Below the pieces are notes generated by a model. That model searched no databases. It was given only the letters and a program-made list of their open reading frames with translations, and was not told the origin of the DNA. A stretch of DNA of 64,000 nucleotides, from contig JASEVX010000001.1 of assembly GCA_031761405.1 (NCBI GenBank), positions 203,378,390-203,442,389 on the forward strand. Direction: 5' to 3'. The number at the start of each line of letters is the position of its first letter. Within the stretch, counting starts at the first letter, position 1. Made by a program: the position numbers and the translations under genes. This document shows positions 34,516 to 48,671 of this stretch, one piece after another. The stretch is from Serripes groenlandicus (taxonomy: Eukaryota; Mollusca; Bivalvia; Cardiida; Cardiidae).

Positions 34516-37500
34516 TTAGAGGTTGACATCTTTGACTCCTAGTCCAACGTCTGTCCCGCCGCTCACGACGATATCGACGCCAGTACAGTACGTCCCTTCG
34601 CAGGCTAAAAAGAAACACGTCTGCGCGACCTCTCTTGGAACACCAAATCTTTTCAATAACTGAAACAATGAAAATAAATTAGATAGGACAAGATGAGAAA
34701 AATATCCGCAAACGACATTGCATAGCATTTAGTTCTAGTAAACTTCATTGCATTTAGTAAGTTGAAATTATTATGTTGCAGTAGCGATACATGTTTTAGT
34801 ATTGTTCTACTAGGGCCTTGGACAATTAATATCTCGCGAGACCGAAGGTCGAGAGGGATGTCAAACTGTCCGCACCCCGAGAAGACAACTTTAAAACCGG
34901 TATCGCTACTCCAACATATTTGTACTTTTATTATATACCGTGTATACTGTTTAAGACAGAATGAAGAAAGAATACAAATTTCTATATTCAATATAAAGAA
35001 ATAACATGATTTACACATACAATATAATTTATGATTGGCGTATGAATCATGCCAAACTACCACATTGAAGTAAAAACATATTTTAAGGACGTCACATCAT
35101 ATTTCAGTGCCGCACCATTATCATATTTGTAACCGTATTTGACAAATAACGGAATTTTAATCCGTCGTGTTTGTACTGCGCATGACCATATATGCATGTA
35201 TTTGCGCCGGAAAATGTGGAGGAATATAATGCAATTGAAGTTTGAATGTATACATTATCGAGAAATTATTCATTCGGAGATTAAACAATATACACAAGAT
35301 GAAAACATGATGAAGAAGACATGAGATTTGGAAAGTTCTCAAGTAAACAATACAACAGTTACAAACATGGGACGCATAATCTTTCACGTGATATTAAATA
35401 GACGTCTGAGTTGGCAAGTTGGTCTGTCGGTCACATTGTCATACGCTGGAGTCTGGTATGTATGCTACTAATTGTTGACTCATTAAAGTTAAATTATCAA
35501 TCAAAATCGTTTGTTGACATACCAGTCGTAAACATTCCAATGTCTTGATGACTTTGAGCCAACATGGATGTAGTTTTGGTTACTTCTGTGTACATTCGGT
35601 AAACCCCTGTTGTATGTGTGACTGTATACATATTCTACCGTATATCGCTAAATTTCCGTTTACCAAGTAATTTATATTTAAATACACATGTTATTTTTTT
35701 TTCAGTACAATAATGATGACTCTATATATGTATATGTAATTCATAGATCCGATATGCAAATTAGATGCAGCACTTTAGCCAATCAAAGAAATCGGACTCG
35801 ATTGACGAACGCGGTTATTTCATCACAAACAAAAGCCATGTGATGCATGAACACCGTGTAGTTTGTTTCGATTAATGAATAAATTAATCGAAACTTGATG
35901 AAGATTGATTAATATTCTATCAAACCAGTGTTCTTATAGTTTACACGAGAGAACGGAGCGTGAATGTCAAGGGCATACTTCAGAGTATTAATAATGATTG
36001 TGTTGATCTGGGTGGGTTTACAATAATTTCAATTGTTAACCAAAAAGGGTGGGCGTGTAAACTCTAAGAACACTGGTTTGATAGAATATAAATCGATCTT
36101 CATCAAGTTTCGATTAATTTATTCATTCTATCAAATCATGTGTTTATTATAGTTTCCAAGCGATTTTACAGCTTCACACCAACCATTATTAATGGAGTAA
36201 GTCATAAAACCCAACTGTAAATTACCATATCAAGTGAGAATAACTTGTTCATATCATGGGTTATAATACATTTTCACACTTCTGGAATAATTTTTAAGCA
36301 AGTGAGATATTTCAATTCAATTAACTTGAGTCTATCTGTTGATCTTTATGTGCAGTGTTCAATATAGCTCTATTGTAATGAGTCTCTTGAATGACTTTTT
36401 TGTAATATTGTCTGAATGTTCCTGCAGAGCTTCATCCTGCTGCTTTTAGTATTGTTCCTATCTGCAGTCCTTTTGTTACAGCTGAAGATGTAGAAGCTGC
36501 CCGACAGCTATGTGGACGAAAAATAAATCCCGATTTACTCATGATGCTTTTTATCCATCTAGCAACTGTACTTTTTGTTACCCCTTTATGAGGTGGAACT
36601 GTTGAAATCAAGAACTTTTCTTGATCTGTACGTATCAAAGATGTTCTTGAGATGTAATCCTTGATTGTTTTCACTATACACAATTGTTTGTTCACAGTGT
36701 AGCTTTCTAGAAGTAATGGTTCTAAATGTTTATTTGGTTTTGAATGTTTCAACAAACTAGAGAAATAAAGAGTAACTGTGTTATCTTGTACATATAGATC
36801 ACCCAATTTTTGAAGATGAATAGTTTGTCCCCTTTGTCCACTTAATAACATCATCAGGATACATAACTTTTCAGACATTAAAAGGTAGTGACAAAATGTA
36901 ATTAAAAACCATGTTGACGTCCCAAATATCTCCATATCTTGGTAAATTTGGTCTGGTTGTAAATATTCCCCGCATAAATCGTTTAACAACTTTTTCCTTT
37001 CCAATCTCCTTGTTGTGTAAAAGTGCACACACTGAGGAAATTGCAGATTTTGCGGTATTTATAGTACTATAACTTTTTCCCTCTTCATATAGTACTGACA
37101 GAAATTTCAACAGTATAGTGGTAGGTGGATCAAACGGATCAATTTTTTCCTGAAGCGAAAAACAAGTTGATTTCCTCCAGGACTTCATGATAATGTCAAC
37201 AGTGATTTTTGATAGGCCTCTATTTCACAGGCATTGCCTGATAAGATGAAAACTTCCAACCGAAGATTCCTGATTGGGTGCTTCTTGTCCGTCTGCATTG
37301 GTAGCTGTAAGCAATTTGTTGGAAGGATGTATGACTGTTTTTAAATTCGTTGGAGAAGTGTCGAAAACCAAACTTGTGTCGGCCAGATTGGGGCTATCAG
37401 TAGAATTTTGTGAATCCTCTCTTCTGAGATCTTTTGTATTGTTCTGCCTATGACACTAAAAGGAGAAAATAAATACAAATTTGTGTAATTATTCCAGCTT

Positions 37501-40500
37501 AACGTAAATGCATCTATAGCCATTAATATGGTTTTCATATTCTGTTTTGCCCATTCTAATTTAAAATCTCTCAATTTTCCACCTCTGAATTTCAGAAGTG
37601 TTGTCAACAATTAATTTATTAGAGTTACTTACATCTAATAGTTTCTCTTTCCTCTGTAAGACTGACTCGAGGATTTCCCCCGATAATTCTGTCCCTTGTT
37701 CTTTTGGTAACCATACCCTTGACTTTTCGATTGATCATTTTTTTTGTAATTGTTGTACGTCGGCTGATATTGATATGGCTTTTTGCCCCTTGGGGCATTT
37801 TTTTGGTATAAAAAATGACCAGTATTATTAATTCCGGCCAACTTTTGACTTCTTTTTTCCTCTTTTTCAATATCATCCACCTTCGAATCGATGTCATCCC
37901 CAAACAAATTGTCTGTGACAGGAATGTCCAAATCGCAAACTTTTCTGTATTTTGCCGGTAGTCCTGGCTTAATAAGAGCCTTTCTTTTCCTATTGCATTG
38001 GTGGATTCCATTAGCAATTAATTTAAAGCCATCTTTAATTAACTGAGGCAATTTTGTTTGGTCCCCTTTGTTTTTAAGTATTTCTAAAGCTAACATATTT
38101 GGAATCATTGCTAACTTCAAATGCTTTTGGATCGATTGAATAGCCAAATCTCCTTCCCTTTTATCTTTTAATGCTATCCACAGCTCTTTATTGACGACTG
38201 GTACATTCAATCTTTGACAATTCGCTGGAGTCATGTATTTTTCAGTCAACTGTTTTTGTTGATCGTCCGGCATAGGTTTGTCAATCGCTCTGATGATCAA
38301 TTGAGCGAGTTCGTCATCCACACCAGGGCCGAATTTTTGCTTTCCCCATAAAGCCCGTCGAATTCAGTCAAGAAACTGTCATCTGTCAAATTGTCGTCGA
38401 CAGAGTTCATAATATCGCTCAGATTGTCGTCCTCCGATCGATCTGGAGATGTCAATTCTGCATCTCCACATGAGTTGTCGCCGAAGTCTATAACTGCCCG
38501 TGTATCTAATCGCTGTTACATTTTTGCAACGTTTAGGACGATATTTGACAGTAATTCCGTCTGCTCTGCCTCGAATTTTTGTTCATTCGACTCCATATTG
38601 GATTTTTTTTCCCACAAAGCATTGTAACTTCTGCCCTGCGTTAACTGCGTGTCATTTCGATCTGTCCGCGCATCTGTCCCCTTGTCATCTCGCTTTGCAT
38701 TTCCGGCAATGGCGATTCCCTTTTTTGTAATAAGGGGATTTCCCCCGATATGAGTTTCCTCAATTATGATTGTCTCTTCATATTCCGGATTTCCCCGAGT
38801 TTCACTGGCTTTCCCAGCTTTATTCTTGACATTTCCTTAGTTCTTTTCAGAACGTTTTCCCCGTAAGTCGCGTTTTGCGAACTTTGCTTGTCAGCCATTT
38901 CGGCTGAAAAGTCTGGTGTTCTGGTTTTTCGAACTCAAACAGCGAATCCAAAGAATTTAGTTCGTTTCAACACGCAATCTTCGATCAATTTCACAGCAAA
39001 TTTTAAGTCCAATTGATCATGTAATCTTTCCTTATTTTATTTTCCTCACACAATCCTCGAATGTAGTAATTTTTTAAATAATTTATTAATTTTAAAGTTC
39101 TCTGTTAGTGACCCTGGCGAAGCACTTTCCGTAATGACCTTGACCTTCACGCTCCGTTCTCTCGTGGAAACTATAAGAAACACATGGTTTGATAGAATTG
39201 TTGGTTTGTTAGTTTGTGATACATGGCGATGAGCGTGGCTTTAAACTACGCTCTCGAATCGATGAATTGAACAAAATGTTGGTTTGTTATACCATTGTCT
39301 GCTGTAATATTAGTTCATAGGTTATATATTTCAGACACTGTCACTCGTCTGTACTTCACGATGGCATACTTACAGTAAACCCTTTCATGTTGTTCAATAA
39401 CTGCTCGTCGTTAACCTGTTTGTGGTATTTTTCAAGCAAAGACGTCCATATCGGTCCAGGGGAAACTCTAAACAAATATTTCAAACATATATTAAAGGTA
39501 CTGAGCACCAGATTAAGGATAGTATAGTTTTAAAACATTTCAAAAGTTGTCTCGAAATATAAGAATCATAATTCTGAGATAAAATAATTTCACTTTCCAG
39601 TACAATAAACATCTAAATATTGATCGCTTATACTTTAATTTTACTGGGTAGACATAGGCCTACCCAGTAAGCCAAATTTTGAACATTTTCCTTGACTTTT
39701 CAACATTCACTGTTAAAACAGTTTTGAACAATTTATTACTTACTGTCACTATAAACAATATTTGCAGAAGTTTCAACATTGCAACATGTTGCAACATGTT
39801 GTTCAGCACCTTTAAGTGCAGAATGCATGTATCATAACTCATCCAAATCACAAGACAATCGAAAGTCGGAAAACTGCAACCATTTCGCTAAGTGGTTTGA
39901 CATACATTGACATAACAAGACAAGAGCATGCTTGTCCTGATTATTTAACACGTCAATGTGTGACTCGATACGGATCTCTAATTTCAGTATTTGTTTAGCC
40001 GTTCTATGAGAAAAAACAACATGCATGTAATGGGCTTTGCGTAATGTATCGACCAAGATCAGCCTGCGCAATTTCGTGCAGGCTAATCCGGGCCGACACA
40101 TGTCGTCTCAGGGTGAAAGAGCTATAGAATAATGATTCCTGAAACAGAAAATACACAGGAGGCGAAAAGTGTCTGTCCGGTTTAGCCTGCGCGGCATGCT
40201 TAGGCTGATCCTGGTCGATACTTTACGCAATGTTGGTTTTTCTGGTTCCTCGTTGAACATACCTATATGACAACGGATAGAGGATCATCTCTCCCTAGCT
40301 TTTGTTGGACTTACGTCAATTAATCACATTTCACGTTACATATATCGTTTTGCGTAATTTCAAACTGTCTAAATGTCAAACTTTACTACCGATTATTTTG
40401 AATTTTCGTTGCAAACAAAGTAAATATCATGCAAAATTAACATGTTTAGAAAAACTATCAATAATTGGATTGAACCTGCACAGTTTTCGTGTATCAGGAG

Positions 40501-43500
40501 TGCTTTTAATGGGGAGCGGTTTTACTCATAGGGTATCTTTTGAAATCTTGGAAAATTCGCCAACAAGAATTCTGCCCGTTTTGATTAGCCTGTACCGATC
40601 TCTCTCTCTATATATATATGAGCCATTCCACGAGAACAGTATGGACTCTGTGTAATGTATCGAACCAGATCAGCTTGCGCAGGCTAATCCGGGCCGACAC
40701 AGTCCGTCTCAAGGGGATAGAGGTATAGAGTAATGATTTCTGAAAAAGAAAATCCACAGGAGGCGAACTGTCCGGATTAGCCTGCGCGGCATAATAAGGC
40801 TGATCAGGTCGATACTTTACGCAGAGTCCACACTGTCAGGGGAGGAAACCAATCAGTAATCACTCATTTCGTTTTTTTCTCAACATATTTAAATTATTAC
40901 GAGTGATTTTATTCGACTTCTGTTTTACCAAAGGCCAATTAATATGTTTCCTGCTAGTGCATCAATGTTGTTGATATGTGAAGATATCCGTTCTGCAAAA
41001 CGTGTCAAATGGACAAAGGGTCTGTTAAACGTGCGAAATGGACAGGGGATCTGTAAAACGTGCACAATGAACAGGGGATCTGTAAAACGTATACAATATT
41101 CAGGGGATCTGTAAAACGTGCACAATGAACAGGGGATCTGTGAAACGTATACAATATACAGGGGATCTGTAAAACGTGCACAATGAACAGGGGATCTGTG
41201 ACACGTATACAATGTTCAGGGGATCTGTAAAACGTGCAAAATGGACAGGGGATCTGTAAAACGTATAAAATTGACAGGGAATCTGTAAATCGTGTAAAAT
41301 GGACAGGGGATCTGTTAAACGTATAAAATGGACAGGGGATCTGTAAAACGTGTACAATGGACAAAGGATCTGTAAAACGTGTACAATGGACAGGGTATCT
41401 ATAACATGTGTAAAATGGTCAGGGGATCTGTAAAGTGTGTAAAATGGACAGGGGATCTATAAAACGTGTAAAATGGTCAGGGGATCTATAAAACGTGTAA
41501 AATGGACAGGGGATCTGTAAAATGTGTAAAATGGACAGGAGATTGTCACCATTACTTACGAGTTAACGCGAACACCATTCTTTGCCTCGTCAATGGCGAG
41601 TGCCTTAGTCATAGCAAGTACACCGCCCTGTTCCAAAAAGAAAAACGATTTGACTCAGAACATAAGTTTCGTTGCAGTTAACCCTTTCGCACGTATAACA
41701 AATCTGCAGCAGACACATTTGAAAATGTCTACTAAAAAATGGACAATCCCCATAAAGGAAGGTACACTTACTGAAAAAAGATGAAAACATTGAGGCAACA
41801 GAGAAATTGCTCGTTTTGAGCAATTTCTTCTTTTGTCACAACGATTGAAAAATTCGTCTGCTGCAAAGGCGTCAGAAAGCATCTGTATGTGGGAATGGGT
41901 TAAACGAGTCTGACATGAAGTTGCATTCGACCACAACAAATAATGGCCGGCTAAATGGCATTATGGTATATGGTACATCATGATATATTCTAACAGCAAC
42001 GAAACGTACAAATCCTTATAAGTGCACGTGGTTATATAAACATGTTTCTTAGGCGGCAACAATTTATATGTTTAATTTATTGATCGAAAATGTTTCGGAC
42101 TTTTAGATTTGTGTGGATTCATATCAATCTTCATTTACTTTGACATGTTGATATTCTTCTTGTCTCGCTTGGAAGTTGCAGCTGTAAATTACAATGGCGA
42201 TATAATCATGATTAGGACGGTTCAATGTTCGAGTCTCATTTTGTTCTGTGTACTCACCACACCAGAACCATTGCCTGGTGAAATAATACTTGTATGCTTA
42301 TTTGATATCTAAAGATAGTTTTGGAAATCCCTGTATATTGCTGTATGAATTTCCCTTGAAAACCGACTTCGATTTGTTGAAACGAAGTGGGTTTTGACGA
42401 TTAACGGTAAAGTTTATCGCCTAATGAACGCAGCTCAGATGTTTGACAAACCATTTAAATATTAATTTGATTTAAATATATCTCTCTAACCTATATACAT
42501 GTACATTCTGACGAGAAATTAGAAATGCAGCCTCAACTAGTTTTCCTCCGGCATGCCGAGCGGATATGCAACATGTCCACTGTTCGCTCGAGTTGCCTTA
42601 AAATAGCCTACCTTTGTGGTGCAGTATGCCAACGACCCGTGGAAGCCATGGTGTCCACCTATGCTCGCCATGTTGACAATATTCCCTTTTGTTTGGCGGA
42701 GATGCGGCAAAGTGTGCTATTGGAAGAAAATATCGATCGTGATAAAACAAATACTTTCGTTGAGTATATAGGATCTGATATGAGTTGTCATTTCATATAA
42801 AGTTTTATTAAACGAGTTTAATTTGTTATTAACTCTTTCAGCGCCAAAGGCAATATTGAGCTTTTTGCAAACAATACAGTTCTGCATTGTTTGGCTGTGA
42901 GTTATACAAATATTCCAAAAATCCTAAAACATGAAAATAGAGTCGTCCGAGTTTGAACATGGAATAGTCTACTTTAAACAATTCGGCGCTGAAAGGGTTA
43001 ACCGAGCCTCTGGCTAGCTTAATAACACATTTCATGGACGAGTTTAATATAACTTTATGAAATGACAACGAATGTCAGATTCTCTTTTATCACATGACGA
43101 AACACAAAAAGAAAATCGGGTTTTCGCGGTCAGATAATAGTCCCAACATATAATACTTAATAAACTTTTAACTAATCACAAACAAACTATTTTTATGACC
43201 GATGATGGTCCCTTTACCTGTCCATCTATCGTGACGTTTGTGTTAACCGGATACTCGTTCTCAGCAACGAATGCAAAAATAGTGATTCGGTCATGTTATA
43301 TTACACGCATTACATATAAAGAAATACGTAATGGGTATATTAAATCGGATACAAGCATTGTCATGATAAATATAATTAAAACCTTGACAAAAATATATAT
43401 CCTCATAAAAGAACAAATATGACAGCCATATATAATGAGCCGTTCCACGAGAAAACTAACATTATGGACTCTTGGTAATGTATCGATCCGGATCAGCCTA

Positions 43501-46500
43501 AGCTATCCGTGTAGGCTAATCCGGCCCGACACAATCCGTCTCAGGGGGATAGAGGTATATTGTAATGATTCCTGAAACATAAAACCCACAGGAGACGAAA
43601 CAAGTATGACCGGATTAGCTGCGCGGCATGCATTAGGCTGATCCGGGTCGATACTTTACGCAGAGTCCACACGTTTGGTTTTCTCGTGGAACGGCTCATA
43701 TATATATACATAATAAAGCTAGCGGATAGAGATTTACCGTGTCCACCGTTACGTTGGTAAATCTACTTGAAGAAGCCAAATCACATTGTAAAGTCGGGTC
43801 TTCGTTCGATAAAATAAGTTGTAACATAACATTCGTTGTAAACGTTTTCTTAGTTGAACGGTGACAATGTAGATATCCTCTAATAGCACATAGGTCGACT
43901 GTTTACATGTATGAACGAGTTCGAACGCCGAGCCCGGTAGCCAGGGACTGTGAGTTCGAATCCCATATCGGCCAAAATTCTTTCCGACGTTTGACAAAAG
44001 TAACTATGACAAGCGTCATTCGTCTTTCGCCAATGGGCCAACAACCTATGTTGAAAAGCCAATTGCTTGGAAAGAATGGTGTGTAAATTATTGGTGCGAA
44101 AAAGCCAGGAAACACATGAGTAATGCCGAAATCATATTTGCTCTACGGCTAGGATACGGCGGCCGTAGGCCCTCGAATTCGAGAGATACTTGGGGCGGCC
44201 GCAGAGGATCTGCTTTTGACTTTTGCGGACTCCCAAAAAATTGACGCGGCCGCAGGAATTCCGAGGGCGCCCAAGGGAAGCCTTAAGGCGGTCCTACAGT
44301 GCTCGTACGGTGGCATTGTGATATGTGGCACACCCTGTGTGCAACGATAGGCCCACGCACGGCTCCCGTACGCTCGCCGCACGCTATCCGTACGGCCCCG
44401 TGGCAGTACGTGGAGCGTTTATATACCAGTTTGTGTTCATATGTATATGATCATTCATATCTGAGGCGACAGTGTATCATCACTTCAAAGGCCGTACGGC
44501 AGCCGCAGGTTTTCTGTCTCCACAAATTCAAAATACGCCGTGCGGCTACCCTAACATATATGACTGCTACAGTATGTGGCCGTGGGAATGCTGCGGCGGC
44601 CCTAGAATTGCTATTGGCCGTAGCAAATGCGACTTAGGCATTAGTGAACTGGCCGCCGTAATATGTTGAAAACGGTGTTAAGCTCCAATCAATCGAACAG
44701 TGTGAATTCAGGATTCGTTCGAAATACTGAAATATCGGTCGTTCGTGTCATAGTCTTGTATAACTTTAATATGCTAAGGATAAATAGATAGGCGAGTGAT
44801 GAATTTCCTAGCTCGCTTTCAGTTACTGCAGCCAGTTTTGAATGAAGTGTCGCCAAGTGATTCGGCGCTCACTTCAACCGTGTTAACAAAATGTTCATAA
44901 TGGATTAGAATGCTGTGATTAAAAACGTAACGATTTTGACTGTATGCAACATAATCAAACTATAGACAGTTACAGTCACTTTACACACTGTTTTATTGGT
45001 TCCCTCTTCTAGAGACCCTTAAAGTCGGTCTTCGTTTCTGTCCGTTTGTTTGTTTGTTTGTGGCAAACGTAGCGCCAAAACTATTCTACGGATTTTGACA
45101 AACTTGGTAGGGATGAAGGGTCTAGGCTCTAGTTGTTCCTTTTGTAGTATGGTCGCCATAGAAACCACCGTTGCTATGGAAACGGGCGAAAAACGCTTTT
45201 CCTGCGAAAATAATCTCCTCCCACAGTTTTTGCGAATTTAGAAACCACTCGGTGTGCGTTGTGTAGCCCATCAGTTGCTTCATCCAACGATCGTCCCGAT
45301 TTTTGATCAGTCTCTTCGTTTTCTTAATATTTGAGTTGCCCTAAGGGGTACCATTTCCGCGGAAAACACAGACACGTCAAAACTAAATATATCGACACAA
45401 AAGAAATGGTTTCCTATTACCTGATCGCTGATTGGCTAAACATCCGGACACGACCAAATATCGACCAACCAGAGAGCACTTCACATAGCCATTACAACTT
45501 CCGTTTCCCGTACTTTTACACGAGGAGAAGAAATATTCAAGTGAATTTGACGCGTGCGGTGTCGTGAGAGTAGAGACAAGAGAGAACCATCGTCGCAATA
45601 TGCTTGTAATATCAATATTAATTAACAGAAAACTGAAAAACTGAGACGAGGAAAACACTAATTGAACGTAAAATGACATGGAAGAAGAATAAAGTAGGTT
45701 CATTTAAATTACAAAAGAGCATATCAATTCATAAAACTATAACATTTAGTACTTACCCAGTGAAAATTGCACCTTTAGTACTTACTCAGTGAAAATATCA
45801 CATTTAGTACTTACTCAGTGAACATTTCACATTTAGTACTTACTCAGTGAAAATATCAAATTTAGTACTTAGTCAAAGATTGATTGTTTGGTGTTTTACG
45901 CAGTTTTCAACTATGTTTCAGTTATATCACGGCGTTCCTGTGTAAGTTACTGACACCACCCTGTCATTAGTAATGCTATTCTCGCCACCCTGAGCGTCAG
46001 AAGGGCAGCCAGAACTACCATTTTTAAAATCTTTGGCATGACCCGGCCGGGGTTCGAAACTGCGACCTCCCACACTCGAGGCGGACACTCTACCGCGACA
46101 CCATCGAGGCGGTTTAGTCAATGTCGGCACCTATTTTGATACAAGTACTCTCTATGTTAAAGAATTGTGTTTATGTCATACCTTGCTGACAATGAAACAA
46201 CCAAGAAGGTTGATTCCAATGATTTTCTGAAAGTCTTGAAGAGGTATACTGTCTATTTCTCCGAATAAGGCATCTAAAAACAAACAAATATATTTAACAA
46301 TATGATGCTGTCTATTTCTCCTGATAGGGTAACTAAACACAAACAAGTATAAGACAATATACTGTCTATTTATCCTGATAGTGTAACTTAAAACAAACAA
46401 ATATAAAACAATATGCTGTCTATTTCTCCTGATAGGGTAACTTAAAACAAACAAATATAAAATAATATGCTGTCTATTTCTCCTGATATGGTAACTAAAA

Positions 46501-48626
46501 CAAATAAATATATTTAACAATATGCTGTCTATTTCTTCTGATAGGGTAACTTAAAACAAATAAATAAATTCGCCAATATGCTGTCTATTTCTCCTGATAG
46601 GGTAACTTAAAACAAATAAATAAATTCGACAATATGCTGTCTATTTCTCCTGATATGGTAACTAAAACAAATACATAAATTCGACAATATGCTGTCTATT
46701 TCTCCTGATATGGTAACTAAATCAAATACATAAATTCGACAATATGCTGTCTATTTCTCCTGATATGGTAACTAAAACAAATACATAAATTCGACAATAT
46801 GCTGTATATTTCTCCTGATATGGTAACTAAACAACACACAAATATAAAACAATATGCTGTCTATTTTTCCTGATATACATTATTGCAAGTTTCATGGGAA
46901 GTTTTCAAATTTATATTGAAATTTATTTCCTAGTTAACAACTAATGTACTCACATAAGCCCGCATTGTTGATGAGACAATCTATTTTACCAAACTTATCA
47001 ATGGCGCTCTCCACTGATCTCTGAAATATACAGATTTAAATCATTCACTAAGCTGTACGACTCATGTGTGACGCCTATATTGGATTACTGCTCAGGTGTG
47101 TGGGATGGAAAGCCCTTTCAGTCTATAGATAACGTGCAACATCGGACAATGCGCTATATCATGGGGGTTCACCGTTTTACCCCAACACTTGCATTAATTG
47201 GAGACACTCAAACAAGTCTTCATTATGGACTACAATTCCATTAAATGTAATTGGAGCTCAAACCTTAAAAGTTTTATGCAGAAGTTAGATCTGATGGATT
47301 CCTATAATGATAGACTGAGTGTAAACCTTTCAAACGTAAAAACTAAGATCATGAGCTATTACTCAAACCTATGGAAATCAGAGGTGGAAAAAGTGCCAAA
47401 ACTCCGGAGTTATATATTATTTAAAATGGACTTTTCATGCGAATCATATTTACAATTAAATTTAAAGAAAAATGAACGCGCTTTGCTAGCCCAGTTAAGG
47501 TGTGGAATTTTACCTATACGCATAGAGACTGGCCGTTACCTTGGAGAAACATTGAACACTAGACTGTGCAAATTGTGTAACTGCCAGGAAATAGAACGTG
47601 AAGAGCATTTTATATTGAGGTGTACATTATATGACAGAATAAGAGACGATATTTACAGTGATTTATTTATTAACCAATTCCTATTAATGTCTCACCAAGA
47701 GCAATTTATTGAGCTTATCCAAAAGTATCCTAGGAAGACAGCCAAATTTATAGTTAATGCGTATATGCTAAGACGGAGTATATTGTTTAACTAAATAAGA
47801 ATGTTATCACAAGTAGATATCTTTCGATGCTACACACAGACAACCTTTGAAATCATTTTGGTGAATGGATAATCTATATCCACTTTTCCCCACAATTATT
47901 TCTAAGGTTTTGATTATATGAAACAGAATTATTACTCTACTCTATTGGATAATTTGATTATTTATTATTAAATGATTTCTACATTTGTTTATACGACCGA
48001 ATAAAATGACTAATTGCACGTCCGATCACACTTTTTTGTATATATATATCTTGTATATTTGTATGATATTATGAAATATATATGTTTTGGTGACTTATAG
48101 GCCCATGGGGCCGGGTGTTAATAATAATTGTTAAAGAATAAATGTATACTATAAATGCTTTGTAACACATGTCACAATAATAAACAATTTACTTACTTAC
48201 TTACTTACTATACAGTAACTTTTAACCCTTTCCCACATACAAAAAATCTGCAGCAGACGAATTTGAAAATATTGTGACAAAAACCTGAAAGATAATGATA
48301 AAAGATAGCTTAATTGAATAAAGTTGAAAACATTGTGGCCAAAGGAGAAATTGCTCATCATGAGCAATTTCACCTTTGGCAACAATGTTTTTAAAAATCG
48401 TCTGCTGCTATTGCGTCAAAATGCGTCTGCAGGTGGGAAAGAGTTAACTTTACAAAGTATAATTTTCATTAGCAGATACTACAAAGAAATTAGTCATGTT
48501 CAATTATTAAAATAGATAGATATTCTTTATTTTGTAGTGTAAACGTTACATAGTTTCTGGTTACATACAAACGTATAAACATATTTTAACGAAATCATGA
48601 ATGAGCTATAAGCATTAATCTCCGAC

Positions 48627-48671
<45 letters not shown>

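Larger units (their letters stand above)
36125..39199 (-). mobile_element. DIRS-like (tyrosine-recombinase) retrotransposon, internally deleted, in SDR-C intron 8
   Basis: About 3.1 kb with inverted termini: 'attctatcaaatcatgtg' on the left and 'cacatggtttgatagaat' on the right, continuing through 'tatagtttcc'. Minus-strand content in order: gag-like ORF, a short tail of the RT/RNase H polyprotein, and a tyrosine recombinase. The reverse transcriptase core is missing: gag and the RNase H tail are nearly adjacent at 37610-37635. Absent from SDR-B. Confidence 0.8.

Noticed and set aside
36432..37028. Host tyrosine recombinase gene
   Set aside because: It lies between inverted termini with gag-like and pol-tail sequence, is absent from the SDR-B intron, and has a stop before the nucleophile Tyr.
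40925..41364. Overlapping minus-strand ORFs with repeated Arg-Ser-Pro-type words
   Set aside because: Products of the 28 bp minisatellite, open in all three frames; no start context or homology.
44299..44637. 112-codon plus-strand ORF
   Set aside because: Lies wholly within the GC-rich MITE; no family motif.
47198..47794. A host gene of 198 codons inside SDR-C intron 3
   Set aside because: The target duplication and (ttac)n tail show it is the 3' end of a LINE copy.
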